A stretch of DNA of 64,000 nt from Ooceraea biroi (lineage: Eukaryota; Arthropoda; Insecta; Hymenoptera; Formicidae): the NCBI RefSeq assembly GCF_003672135.1, contig NC_039515.1, forward strand, positions 10,788,001-10,852,000, in the 5' to 3' direction. Each line of letters opens with the position of its first letter. Positions within the stretch are counted from its first letter, which is position 1. Under the pieces are notes generated by a model. That model saw only the letters and a program-made list of their open reading frames with translations. It made no database searches and was not told the origin of the DNA. Position numbers and translations under genes: made by a program. Of the stretch, positions 32,544 through 45,042 are shown one piece after another.

Positions 32544-33750
32544 CCTTATGTTTGTTTACTGACGTCGTCGTTGTCGTAACGTCGACCTTCGATGCAATGA
32601 AAGAAAAAAATATATATATATATAGCGTGACAAATTTTGAAATTAATTAATGAGGAAAATATTGATGCGAGACATGGATGCCAATCTATTTCTTGAATCA
32701 TAAGATTCTAAGTTTAATATCATAATTACAGCTGAAATTATAATTACACTTAATTAATTATATTATATTAATTACATTATAGATTATAACTACACTTTGG
32801 CATAATCATCTCTCCAGTAATTTATTTAAAACAAGAGAGCTCTTGGGCTGTTGTCCAGCTAGCATTGCAAATGCTACAAAATACTTTTCATCCTTCTTTT
32901 TTCTTCTTGAAAGAAGAAAAAGGATAGAAAGTGTTTTTATGGCATTTGCAGTGCTAACTCGATTCCACCTTTTCAGAAAACGCAATTTTCCAGCTCCTTT
33001 GCCCTATCTTCTTACTTATTCCTCGTAATCTCCTTACTATTGCACGTATCATCGGAAAAACGACATTTGAACAGAGAAAAAGATTTCCACGCGACACAAT
33101 CACAAAAGTTAATTAGACATTCTAACCTTCAAATTCACCATGTAATTGTCTACTTCGTCTGCCAACAGGGGCGATGGGGACTTCGGGGAAAACGAACGAG
33201 CAAACTTCACACGTGTCTGCCATCGATCGAAATGTATGCTGCGTAAAGTCGAGGATGCAAAGATAAAAACGTTATCGTGCGTTATCTCCGTCGCGGCCGA
33301 TCGTTTCCGCTCGACTTTTTTCTCTCGTTTTATTCCTTACCGTTCGGAAGCTGGCAGCTCTCATAGATCCGTTCACATAGCAGCTGCTCCACGAGATGAT
33401 GTCACGCACACGCATCGATTCGTACGCTTCCCCATGGTGCGAGATACGTGCCCTTCGATCGCACGATCGTATCGTATCGCGACCGAATATAAACAAGTGA
33501 AAACAAATGACGTTTCCCGGCGTCCCGTACCGTTCCGTTCCCCCTGAAGTTGTGCATACTCGAGGTGCAGTGACAGTATCGACTGTGTTCGGCGATATAA
33601 CCGCGTGAAGTTGCAGTCGATACTAGGCACACTCGACCGTTGCGCGTCGCGTCTACATATTCAAGTTTCATGACTATTTCATTCGTGATTTTCGAATTTT
33701 AAATATTTCGAGTATTAATATAAATAAAATAAAATCGAATACTAAATATA
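32544..33750. other. Upstream region of the STARD3 homolog
   Basis: It lies 5' of the ATG at 32543 and probably contains the promoter. It includes a 99-bp hairpin (32859-32957). No open frame with a recognised domain is present. Confidence 0.45.
32859..32957. repeat. Long imperfect hairpin, about 99 bp
   Basis: TAGCATTGCAAATGCTACAA at the left pairs with a segment near 32,935-32,956 whose reverse complement is TAGCACTGCAAATGCCATAA. Pairing continues through TCCTTCTTTTTTCTTCTT to a very short loop. It could be a tiny MITE, or the DNA for a precursor-like RNA hairpin; the sequence alone does not decide. Confidence 0.6.
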
Positions 33751-35049
33751 TTGGGTTGGCCAAAAAGTAATTGCGTTTTTTTTTATATAAATAAAAGGCG
33801 AATTTTTCATGGGAAACAAAAACTTTATTAAACAATATATTGTCCATTTTGTTTGATTATCTTTTGCCATTTTTCAGGCAACTTCATGATTCCGCGCTCA
33901 AAAAAGTTCTTATCTTTTTCAGCAAAAAACAATTCCAACAACGATTTGATATCCTCATCAGCAGTAAAGGTTTTACCATTCAAGGCGTTTTGCAAAGAAC
34001 GAAACAAATGGTAATCTGATGGTGCCAGGTCTGGCGAATATGGTGGATGTGGTAACATCATGGTAACACATCCCATCCAAGCTGCAACAATTTTTCACGA
34101 GTGACCAAACTTGTACGTGGTCTAGCGTTATCATGGTGAAACACAACACCTTTGCGATTCACCAATTCTCGACGTTTCTGTTTGATGACATCATTTAATT
34201 TATCCGGTTGACAACAGTATACGTCTGAATTAATGGTTTGATTCCTTGCAAGCAGCTCAAAATACACAATACCTTTAAAGTCCCACCAGACTGACAGCAT
34301 AATCTTTCTTTGGTGAATATCTGCTTTTCAAGTGCTTTCAGCAGGTTCATCACGCTTGCTCCACGATCTTTTTCGTTTGACGTTGTTGTAGACGATCCAT
34401 TTTTCGTCGCCTGTTATCATACGTTTCAAAAATCGATCATTTTCCTCACGTTTCAAAAGAGAATCGCAGATGTCAATGCGCTTAGTGAGATGAATTTCTT
34501 TCAGCTCATGTGGTACCGAAATATCGAGCTTACTAATGTATCCAAGTCGTTTTAAATGGTTTTCAACACTCGATTTCGATATGTTAAGATTCTCAGCAAT
34601 CTCTCGTGTCGTTAAACGCCGATTGGAATCGATCAGTGCCTTTATTTTGTCATCATCAATTTCGATTGGCCTTCCTGAGCGTGGTGCATCTTTCACATTA
34701 AAATCTCCAGATCGAAATTTAATAAACCAATTTTGACACTGCCGCAGTTTTAAAGCATCTTCGCCATATACATGACGTAACTTTTTATGAGCTTGCACAG
34801 CGTTTTTCCCTTTTCGGAAGTAATAAAACAAAATATGAGGAAAATGTTCTTTTTGATTTTCCATTTTGAAATCGACGGCAAACAAACAATTGTTAACGAA
34901 ATCGTGTACTTTCTTTTTGTAAAACAAGCTTGAACTGTGAGTTATTAACCTACATAATGAATTTGCGGTTTAGAATGAAGTTAGTTACATTTCAAGACAT
35001 GTATGTCCATCTATTGGAAAAAAACGCAATTACTTTTTGGCCAACCCAA
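33751..35049 (-). mobile_element. Mariner transposon, copy 2 (inverted relative to copy 1)
   Basis: This 1299-bp element has the same TTGGGTTGGCCAAAAAGTAA ends as copy 1 and TA on both sides (33749-33750 and 35050-35051). It inserted between the STARD3 and NADK2 homologs. It is almost identical to copy 1, suggesting recent activity of the family. Confidence 0.95.
33828..34864 (-). pseudogene. Mariner transposase, broken, copy 2
   Basis: It reads from the ATG at 34864 and has the same domain order as copy 1: helix-turn-helix, GDEKW, HDNARP and SPDLAPSDYH. It lacks the private 1-nt deletion of copy 1 but shares its in-frame TGA after PAEST and the same insertion before the third catalytic motif. 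The insertion looks like an 11-bp partial duplication of TTACCATGATG, and copy 1 has one base changed in it. The enzyme is not functional. Confidence 0.92.
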
Positions 35050-35051
35050 TA

Positions 35052-35789
35052 TTATTAATAAAGTAAATAGTATAAATAAAAAATTCTAAAAGTAAACATT
35101 TTTTGATACATCTTACGTTTGCATAATGGAAATACGTAAACAATATAAACACACAGAATTGAAGATACAGAGGAAAGATTGAAACTTAAAAAATAGTGAT
35201 TTTATTTAATTGGAGCGAAGAGTAATACATCGATATATATATATAAAACTTTTTTATCTATTCGTGTATTAAAATCAGCTGTAAAAATTGCTAGAAAACA
35301 GTAACAGCCTAATTTTATTTATATTAATAGGAATGGCACTATCACTGACGAAAGCACAATTTGCGAAATTAAAACTACAACAGCAGTTCGGACATACTTT
35401 TAAACGATACTTTGGTATTCGATATTTGGTAAGACGTAAGTTTTTTTTTCTATTTAAATCAAATAATTTGCGGCATCTTCCAGACATTCCGAACAATTGA
35501 TAGCCTAAAGCAACAAAAATAATAATTACATCAGATTGTTTGTATTATTCCTGTATGTGTGCATGTAAACTGTCCGCACTTGAACGTTACCAAATGCATT
35601 CCTTTTAAATCCAAGTTCCTTCGCGTTTAGAAATTGCTGTCTTTTAGAGAAAAACAAAACGTGGAAATATATCACAAACTTAGTAAATTTTTTTTAACAA
35701 GATAAATCAATATCTTAATATTATGACGTAAGGCTACTTTGCACTGTTCTATTCTTGTTCCAGAAAGTTCAAGAAAGCCATCAGCCAGT
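35052..35789. other. Interval downstream of the NADK2 homolog
   Basis: It probably holds the 3' untranslated region of the gene ending at 35790. A minus-strand AATAAA at about 35314-35319 is one possible polyadenylation signal. No other gene is recognised. Confidence 0.4.
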
Positions 35790-38700
35790 TCAATCCGGTA
35801 GATTGATAGTCCGCAGGGAGTCCTCGGGGAAGGTTTCGATTTTCGCGGTGGTGCCGAAGTTAAACGGCACCGCTATTCCGCCGTCGAGGACCAAGCCGGC
35901 GTCGAAGCACTGCGACTTCACGAGGACTTTCTTGCAGAAGCCACGCGGCGGCACTAGGGCGGGCACCGCGTCGGTCGTTATTATGTCTCTTATGGAATAG
36001 CACAATTTGGAATCCTCTGTAAAGAGAGACACGTTCACCGTGAGCGATTTTTATCTGCGACACATCCTTCCGTTTCTCACGCACGTACCGGCGTTGTACT
36101 GCAAGCTGTTGTTGAACGTCGAGCAGATCCTCTCGATCTCGCCGTTGGCGACCTGCTGCTTGCCGTCCACCAGACGCAATATCTCCCGCACAGTTTGCTG
36201 GCTCAGGCTGTGTATGGATTTGTACCACGACGTTGACCCGGTCCCGGTGCTCACGCACAGACCGGAGCTCTTCACCCTGCGGTACCTTTCCTCCTCATCC
36301 AGCTTCATGAGCAAGGAGCTCGTGCGTGCCGACAGCGTCTCGCCCATGAAAACCTAGCGACGAGAACCAACTGGGGACTGAGATTACGCGTAAAAGGACA
36401 GGTCGCGTTGTTCGACGTCCGCTGTGCGCCCGTGTACCGAGGGGCATTACTCACCTCGTTGAGCGCCAGCCACGGCAGCCGTCTCTCCGTCGGCAGCTTG
36501 GTAGGCTTGTGACTCTCAAATTCCAAGTTCACGTAAAACCTGTAAGTGTACAAATACATGCTGACTGAGATCACGCCGAGGCGAGAAGCGGCGAAGGTAA
36601 GTTCCGGAAATAATATTCGGAGCAATAAAATTTCAGAGTAAATAGAAGCTAGCAAGTTCGCGGAATATGACTCGGTTGCGACGTTAACGCGACGTGCCTC
36701 TCACTACCAGCGACTCGTCCCTTCTCATGCATGTGAAAAGCAGCCTCCCATATTCCCTCGCCCTTCAATGTCGTGCGAATCCTCCTTCGCATGAGCACGT
36801 TGTAGTGTCCCGCCTTCAGCTTCTCAAAAATCTCCGGTATGCTCCTCGTGTATTTCTCCGACAGGAGGAGATAGCCCTCCGATTTCTCGGGATACGAGTT
36901 GATGCCCATTATGGGCTTCTTGTCGTCGAATATCAAATTCGAAGCCAGGAGGAACGTCCCGTCACCGCCGATCGGCAGGATCAAATCCGCCCACGTAAAG
37001 TGCGACTGATCCAAGGTCGTTCTGAAATCAAACGATACGTGTCTCTTGCGATAAGTACAAGTATGATTCTCTCTTCAATGTTGCTATAAATTATAGAAAA
37101 TATTATCGTACAGGTGGGAAACGTCATGCAATGCAATATGAGACTCTCGCGAAAGTTACCTGAGCCTACCTGTTTATTATTCTATATTGCACATTCATTT
37201 TCCGTAACACCTGAGTTACTTGCTCTTCCACAGCTTTGGTTGCCAAGTGGCTGGCGAGCATAATCTCATAGTCGGAGCCCCTTTCTATCAGTTTCGCTCT
37301 CAGCTGGGCTTCGTTGAGCTCGGGTTCCCGTAATCTTTCAAAATGGTACCGCGATAATTTCGCCACGACGAGTACCCGTTGCGGCACGAAACTTGATTCA
37401 TTTCGGACGAAAGTGCGCAAATCTTTGCGTGCATGCGTGGAATGAGACTGTAAAAGCTGCAGCGTTCCTGCAAAAAAGAAAACAAAATCGTAAGCGGGTG
37501 TCGTTAAATTAGACTAGTTTATAAAAGCATATTTTTTTTATTATTTGGAATCAGGCAAGGTGTCTCTTATAGATTTTTGGATGCTGAAAACGATATCGCA
37601 AGCCAATTTTCCACCAGCATGTCGGGTTGCCGAAGTAATTGAGGTTTATAAAAACAATGGCTTTTTGGCGATATTTAAAATTTTTTTGTAAAAAGGTATT
37701 AACCTTGTTTACAAAAAAAATTTCAAATCACAAAAAAGCCATTTTTTACACATTAAATTGTCAGTTATTTTGCAAACCTGACGTGCTGGTGAAAATTGGC
37801 TTGCGGTATCGTTTTCAGCATCCAAAAATCTATACGAAACACCTTGTCTGGTTTAAAATGATTTTTGGCTGTAAACTAGCGTTATTATATTTGCTTTCAA
37901 TCGCATGCACGTAATTGAGGAAATATTCGGAGATGCGTGGACTTTGAACCCTAGTCTCTCGTAATACTGACAATGAATCATAGGAATCGAACAAAGCATT
38001 CGAAGGGTATAATCGAACTATTCGAGCATTTCAATCAAATAAAGTGATTAAACTTTGTACCCGAAATTGTTTCATTGTTCTATTTTGTTCAAGTTTGTTG
38101 TTTGCTCTTTTAAATAGATTCCAGACAAGATTTCCGGCATTCAGAAATTCATTTCATTTCCAAATTCGTAAATTCTTAAAACAATCTGTATAATTTAGCA
38201 CTCAAGCTTGAGGAATTTTCCGAAATTTCTCTCAAATTACTCAAATTCTGTTGGAAAATTCCAAACATTAAACTTAATGATAAACATTAGCACTATTATT
38301 ATTATTATCATAATTCGGTATTTTGATAGTGAAATATTCCCATTAGCATAAAACTTTCCACGTTTTACCGTTATTGATTTAACAATTCTTCCTGAGAAGA
38401 TAAAAATGGAACATTAATGTTACTTATAAAATTTAAATAAACATTTCACGTACATGCAGCATATCTTAAATCAACATGAACGAACCTAATTACACTAATC
38501 TCGTATTGTTTTATATTGATATAATTAATTCAATTAATTAAATAATTAAATAATCGTTGAGTATTAATTAGTATTAATCTGTTAAAACTGATTAATTCCG
38601 TTTTAATTTTTCGAGCAACAGAATGTTAATTGCGTGAAATCGTGCAGAAGCTGTGTAATGAATAAATATATCTCAACGTTTACGCAACGTTTTCATATCT

Positions 38701-39409
38701 AAATAAAACACATGTAGAATATGCAGTGTCCAAGATGAAACGTTTTATCAACTGCTTTACCCTTGACACAATATCTCTGTGATGGAAAAGTTATCGCTTA
38801 ATCCCGGGACGATTATAAGCGATTACAGTCGGCGGCTTATCAATCGACCGCTAAAACGTCATTAGGAGAGCGTCGTGCACGTCATAGAGCAAATATTTAA
38901 ATACGTAAATTAAGTTAGCGAGATAGCATCAAGCCCCACTTCCTGTTTACAGTAATGCCTTCAAGGTTTCTCTCGAAGGTTATGTTAACATTACGCGTTA
39001 CCATGAGTGTGCAAATTGCCGTTGCTTGTTGTGCATCACAACGCGATATCCATCTCGTAGCTCCCATTTTTTTCGGTGTTTAGAACGAGACGGATCGGGC
39101 GCGTGCTCGGGCTCCGGTGCGAGCGAGAGGGAAGGAAGAAGGTGCGGAAAGCGCAAGAGGCTATCTCGCGAGGCGCGTGAAGCAACGTCCACTTTCGCTT
39201 CTCTTCTACAGCCGTTGCAACTGACTCGCGCGCGCGCGAGTTTCGCAATCGCGCGTAACTGCAAGCCGCGCGAAGCGTAAAGCGGCGACAGCAGCACGAG
39301 ATAGCAGGGATTTCAGGAAACTGGGGCAACTGCTGATAAACAATCGCTCGCGCATCAAATTGTCGTCGTACTTACTGGCAGTCCTAGAGAGATAGCTGTA
39401 AACCGTCAT
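35790..39409 (-). CDS. NADK2: Mitochondrial NAD kinase (NADK2 homolog)
   Basis: Predicted to phosphorylate NAD+ to NADP+ with ATP in the mitochondrial matrix. Six exons: 39409-39376, 37467-37170, 37021-36705, 36564-36455, 36353-36089 and 36016-35790, giving 1251 nt and 416 residues, close to human NADK2 (about 442). The first 30 or so residues (MTVYSYLSRTARTLQLLQSH onward) lack acidic residues and carry Arg and Ser, as in a matrix-targeting peptide. LILPIGGDGTFLLASNLI at residues about 124-141 holds the kinase GGDG motif, and STGTGSTSW is the second nucleotide-binding loop. RALNEVFIGE-like ALNEVFMGETLSAR and DAGLVLDGG match NADK2, not the cytosolic NADK. The exon 3/4 junction (36705/36564) was chosen for phase and is the least certain. 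Confidence 0.9.
36705..37021 (-). CDS. NADK2: NADK2 homolog, exon 3 with the GGDG catalytic motif
   Basis: This exon carries the diacylglycerol-kinase-like GGDG loop (residues 129-132) and the NSYPEKSEGYL substrate region. Its start after TTTCAG at 37022 is firm. Two donors are possible near 36705 (A then GTGAGA) and 36708-36709 (G then GTAGTG); both leave one base, so the frame is the same but the residue at the joint differs. Confidence 0.8.
37552..37850. mobile_element. Foldback MITE in intron 1 of the NADK2 homolog
   Basis: Arms of about 80 bp share ATAGATTTTTGGATGCTGAA and GCAAGCCAATTTTC in inverted order, with a second, inner inverted pair (AATGGCTTTTTGGC / AAAAAAGCCATTTTT). No coding capacity; family unknown. 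Confidence 0.7.
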
Positions 39410-40821
39410 CGCATGATGGTAGACGGAGATTCCTGCGCGTGAAAATCCCACCGAAGCATTAAATCGACGAGCACGTTCGATCGGGTCTCCGTTCGCCGGT
39501 GAAGGTGTACCGTAACTGTACCGAATCGCACGTGCACACCTGCTCTCTAGTGTAGCTTCACTGTCACTGGACGGAGACGGAGACGCATGCAGGCGTCTAT
39601 CTTCGTTGCCACCACGCGCCGCGGGCTCTGAAGTTAGGCTCGCGTCGCTGACTCGCCGCGCACGCGCGTTGGCAGCGAGTTCGAATCTTTTGCGCACTCC
39701 GAGTGACAAAAGTTAATTTTTATTATGAGAGTTAATTTGTACCTTCTCGAATTTCTGTATTTACTGTGAGTTTGTTGAGTGAGTATAAAATATAAAGTAG
39801 TTAAAAGTAAAATAAAGACACTAATTTTAGTGATGTTTCTCGAGAAAAATTAATTTTACTTTTAACAAGTTTCATTTAGATTAGAGAGCAAAGTTATTAA
39901 TTGCGCAAATTAATTCAGTGCTTTTCTGAAGAAATTCAGGCTTTATATATTATAGTGAATCTTACGAAAAAGTAAACATAAACATGTCAATCTTCGAAAT
40001 ATTCGCTATTAGTTTCTAATACTTTTCTCTATCTATCGGACAGCTGATGAATTCCTTGGAAAAAGAGAATAAAATCAATTTCTAAAAAACACACCGAATT
40101 AATTTGCGCATATAATGCGTAATAATTAGTTACTTTTATGATTAAGCTCTTCTAGCGCAGAAAATTAGAAATAAGTTATTAAAAAAATTAAATTTTTTTA
40201 TGCGTAATTTCATGATTAAGCTCATCTAGCGCAGAAAATTATTTAAAAAATTAAAATGTTTTTGTTAGGATCAATTTATGTTATCGAAATGATCAAAAAG
40301 TATGCCTGCAAAATATGTGAAAGCATTTCAGTGCTCGTTAACTTAAAAGAACGTTTCGGAATTATGCTACGCAGTTAGACTTGGAAAGTTTTTAATTGTT
40401 CGTCAAGAATTATTTATTATAGTTGCCGAAAGAAAAAAATCTCACTATACAGATACACGCTTCGCTTACACTTTATTAATTCATTTGCAATACATTAATT
40501 AAGTCTGTTTAAATAGCGTCGAGGCTACCTAACGTATGCCTTCGTATATACTATAGACAAACAATCATCTAACTTAAACATCTCTCTCTCTCTCTCTCTC
40601 ACTCTTCTTCCCATTCGCGCGCACGCATTCTCATGTCTTTCTCTCTGCTGCTTTCATTCTCGTTTCGCTCGCTTTCTCTCGCGCTCTCTCTCTCCTTCCA
40701 TGCACTTCCTTCGTTTTTCTTTATCCATTCCATTAATCGATATCAGTTATTATTACTATTACCATTGTCTCTCATTATTATCATATACTATATATATTGT
40801 ATATATACATATAGTATACAT

Positions 40822-40857
<36 letters not shown>

Positions 40858-43800
40858 GTACTACACGTATACTATGTGCATATATATCGGTAAGATCGAC
40901 GTTTAAAAACTAAAATTCGTATAAAAAGCGTCGTTATTCGTACTAACAATGTAACACTGTACTATTTAAATAATAATTGAATTTTAAAAAATTATTTGTT
41001 TCTGTTGTTGTATCGGTTTGTCGTTTGAATGTATATGGGGATGTCTAAACGCATCGGCTACTGTATGACGGTGCGAGGCGCGGTGCTTTAAAGGGCACGG
41101 CGTGTCTCTTTTCTCTCTAAAAAGAACAATCGGTAAGATCGACAAAATGCCCCACAATCTGCGCTTATTTTACATCGATATATATGCATATATATTGTAT
41201 ATAAATATCGATATATGCATGAAACGAAAATCGGCTGTCATGTTGTGTCTCCCCGTTACGGGAGCTAACAATTCCCATTCATATACGACGAAATTACACA
41301 GGACAAACTTTATGTCATGTTTAAATTAATGGAAATTGAAAGAAAAATATGAAAATGGAATCGCTCTTCCGCCACTTCCGTGTACTGATAATTCGCTGAA
41401 TGCCCACACTGATGGCCCACAAAATTTAATGCGACATAATGTCAATAGTTCTAGCTTGTAACTTGCACAACATACACGTATTAATTACTAAATTAAATTA
41501 ACGAATTCCTAAAATTCGAGAGAGATTATCTCTCGCACAAGCATCCTTCGTTTTTCACGGGATGCATGGAGATGAAAAATTGTTCTCAATATCGAGAAGA
41601 AGTTTCTCATACGATGCTATTTGACGCATTTTGTTATGACAGCGTGGAAAAAAAAATGTAAACGGTCAACAACGCGCGCGCGCGCAGTCTCGTCAGCGAT
41701 CTTACCGGTTGTCCGTCCCTAAATTACGCTGCACTTCAGTCGCGCATCCTGAACGATATTAATTACTTTTTACTTCGTAGTCACTCGCCCGCGCTGGCAT
41801 TTATACTCTAGCTAATACTTTTACACGCTACGAATGTTTTTTTTTTCTCTTTTATCTCTTTAAACCGTAATCATATATTTAGCACATCACACTACGACTG
41901 AACTCCCTCTTCCCCAGTTTACTCTATCTCTATCTCTCTCCCTCTTTCGCTCGCTCTCTTTCTCCCTTGCGTTATTACCAACTAATTGCTATTACGAGCA
42001 GTAATGTACATCAATTACATACAAAACAAGATACAGCGTTGACACTCTCGTTACATCGTCGTTACACCGTCTCGCGTAAAACGGTCGCATGAGAGGGGGG
42101 AGGGCAGGGGGGGCGGGCGGGGGATGGTACCACGGCTGATTACAGTTGAAAAACTCGCTACCATCCGACATCGATCGTTCGCAGCGCAACATACTATAAT
42201 CTCTTGCTCGCGTACGTTCTGCGACGACTGCGTCGTCGAGAAGCTACGACGACGCGTCTGATTCGAGAGATCTCCAGACGACCGACGCCGATCAGGAGTG
42301 CCGATCGTCGCTCTCGGGGAGTTCCGCGCCAGCGGGAGGGAATGAATCGGTTTCCGTCGTCGCAACCTGGCGCGGTCGAACTCGCGATATAGATCCTTAC
42401 ATCGTAATAATACTACGCGCCGTGGCAAACAAAAACGTAGCGTGTTCCTCGAGGACGATTCGAACAACTGAAAACACGCAATCGCGCTCGTTACTTTCCG
42501 AACAATTCATTTTCCCCGGAGAGCGCTCGCCGCGCGCTCTCCAACGACGGTCCGATCTCTTAAACGGCGTTACTCGGACGCACCAAACAATCAGACGGCA
42601 ATACTGCCGGCAACGCCGTCCCTCAGGGTCGAACTTTTGCAAGTACGTGTATCGATGCGGAACCTTTGCGACGCTCGACTTGCAACGCAAAATGGGAATG
42701 GCCGGGCGCGCTTGTCCGTGGCGAATCGATGAACGATCTGCATCCTTACATCTTAAGTATTTCGACCTGCAGATTTTAACGCGATGCGGCGACTCTCGTG
42801 AGCTCTAACGGCAGTGAATAATTTTGGATTTATTTGTAACGCACATCGCTCAGAACGATATAATATTCTTGTTGCGTCGCGTTGCGCAAAATCGAGCGGA
42901 CGAGAAAACGACTGCGGAGGGTCTTCTTCGCACTTTTATCCACGACAACGTGCAACGTGCAGAGCGCACGCAAGAGGTCCGGCACGCTACGTTACGTTAA
43001 AAGTAGTAATTTTCCTCGCTTTTAGAAAAGTTTACAACAGACAATTCTCCGTCAATTAATTTCGCCAGATTCAACGTAACAATTACAACAGAGACACACA
43101 TTGTCATCCGATATACTCTATCGCTGTGTTTGTACTGATACAGAATATACTCTTCCTCCTCTCTCTCTCTCTCTCTCGTCTAGCCTTGTCCTGCCTATTT
43201 CGTGCGTCCTTTTTTTCGTATACTCACGAGTCAACAAATTTCGATATGAAAGATAAAGTGACCGAGAGACCAAAGTGGTCTCTGCGAAACGGTGTGTTGG
43301 GATCTTCTCCTCGGTTAAAATGTCTCAGCTTCGTCGATCGCTTCGCCTCTGTCTCTACTCTACTTCTCTACGGCGAATAATACCCTTATCGTGCTCATCC
43401 GTGGGCAAAGATGCATATGTGAGTGTATGTCGTGTGACGTGTACAATATATATGTATATACATATATTCTGTATACATATACATTATATATTCTCATTAT
43501 CCATATTTATATTTATTTATATAACTCTTCTCTCTGTTTTTTTTTTCACATTTATTACTTTGCAAAATATTTCTTTCGCCGACGCCGACGCGCCGGCATT
43601 AAGCCTGTATGATACAATCGCAAATTACACTTTTTTTTTACTCGCTTAGGCAAACAGTTCGCGTGTTTATCGATAAGTACAATGACCATACGCAGCACTG
43701 CCCCGTCCCGATCGGCGGGGATGCGAAACAGTGCGCGCGTGCTCCTTATATCCCGGATTTAATCACGATGTCGATGCCGAGAAGCGTCCCGTTACCGCGG

Positions 43801-44340
43801 ACCGGAGTCATCCCCGGAGGGTGATGAAGAGGCTTCTCGCACCTTTTACCGAGAGCTTCGTCTTTACCGGAATTCGAATTCGTCCGACCGGTTCAGAGGA
43901 ACGTTTCCCTCGGCACTAATACTTTTACAGTGAGTGAGTTTCACGAGACCCGCGCCGTGGGTGCTAACGGAGGGGGTGGGGGGAGAACAAAAGTACGAGA
44001 CACTCGTGTCGCAGCACCCAAGTATACCCGGAGCATCTTGTGAAACGGTGAGGGGGGGAGAGACGCACCCGCGCATTACGATTACGGCTGAGGATGAGTG
44101 ATACGATAGGCGAGCGTACCCGTGGTGGTATCGTGGCGATTATTATTACAATGGAAAGTCCGACCGGCCGCTAGAACGAGGCCGACTGTATTATCATGAT
44201 GCTCGGAAGCGAGTGGAGGTGTGCGGTGGATCAGTCCCTTTCGACGACTGTCGGTTTACGACGTGGCGGTTGACGTGGCGCGTATCCTAGTAGTAGAAGT
44301 GGGCAAAGCTGTTGCAGGTGTTGCGCGAACGTACCGAGCC
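39410..44340. other. Interval between the NADK2 and toutatis homologs
   Basis: Positions 39,410-39,720 are GC-rich and open in the NADK2 frame but contain no in-frame ATG before 39409, so they are best read as 5' untranslated or promoter sequence. The stretch nearest 44340 should include the toutatis 3' untranslated region. Simple repeats: CT run about 40,579-40,602, TA run about 40,828-40,858, CT run about 43,155-43,178. No further gene is recognised. Confidence 0.45.
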
Positions 44341-45042
44341 TCAGCTATGCGTTTGCGGATGCGGGGGCGGCGCGGCGCCGGTGATCTCGGTCCAGCGCAT
44401 TTCGAAGAAACTGCGCATCCCGTGGCCGGCCTTGCCCACGGGACTGTCGTCCTCGTTGAATGTCTCGCAGTTGTTGAATATCTGCCTGACATCGGCGCAA
44501 AACTCATCGCGAGACTTGTACCTGCATCGAGAAGCACTCGTTGTGAAAAACTTCAGCCTTCCATTGTCGACCGAGGAGTTGAGACGATCGGTTAAGATTG
44601 TTTTTTTTTTGCGATATCAGTCTGTGTGTGTTAGGTCTACTGGGTCTGTCTTAAAGACCAGGAGATTGTTTTTTTTTTTTTTTTTTTTTGAGAGGAAAGG
44701 CAGTTAAAGATAGTACGTTCACTTAACTAATCGCTGGCGCGTGTTGGGCAAACTTACGCGGAGTCCTGCAACTTCTTCTTAATTGTACTGAAATCCATGG
44801 GGGATTTTATGATTTTCTTGTAGGTCGGGAACTGTTTGGTGTTCACCGGCAGGAGGAACGGCCAGGCCTCGTCCTGCTGCTCCAACTGTTCGAGGAGTAT
44901 CTTACAAGGCGCCAGCTCTCGTTGTTGCTTCTTTGTGAGCGTCCGATTGTTACCCTCCTTCCGTGGCGAGGCAGTAGGAGTTGCCGGTTCCGACGAACTG
45001 ACGTCCTCTACGTGCGTGTTCGATGCCGTTGACGGCGTTGGA
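44341..45042 (-). CDS. tou: toutatis homolog, bromodomain exons and C-terminus
   Basis: Exons 45042-44758 and 44521-44341. After a Ser/Thr-rich linker comes LAPCKILLEQLEQQDEAWPF, FPTYKKIIKSPMDFSTIKKK and FNNCETFNEDDSPVGKAGH, then FFEMRWTEI and the stop at 44341. The asparagine of NCETFN that anchors acetyl-lysine is present, so histone acetyl-lysine binding is expected. The C-terminal position matches BAZ2 architecture. Confidence 0.93.

Noticed and set aside
39410..39709. N-terminal extension of NADK2 upstream of 39409
   Set aside because: The frame is open but its only start-like codon is TTG; the first ATG (39409) gives a good mitochondrial targeting peptide.
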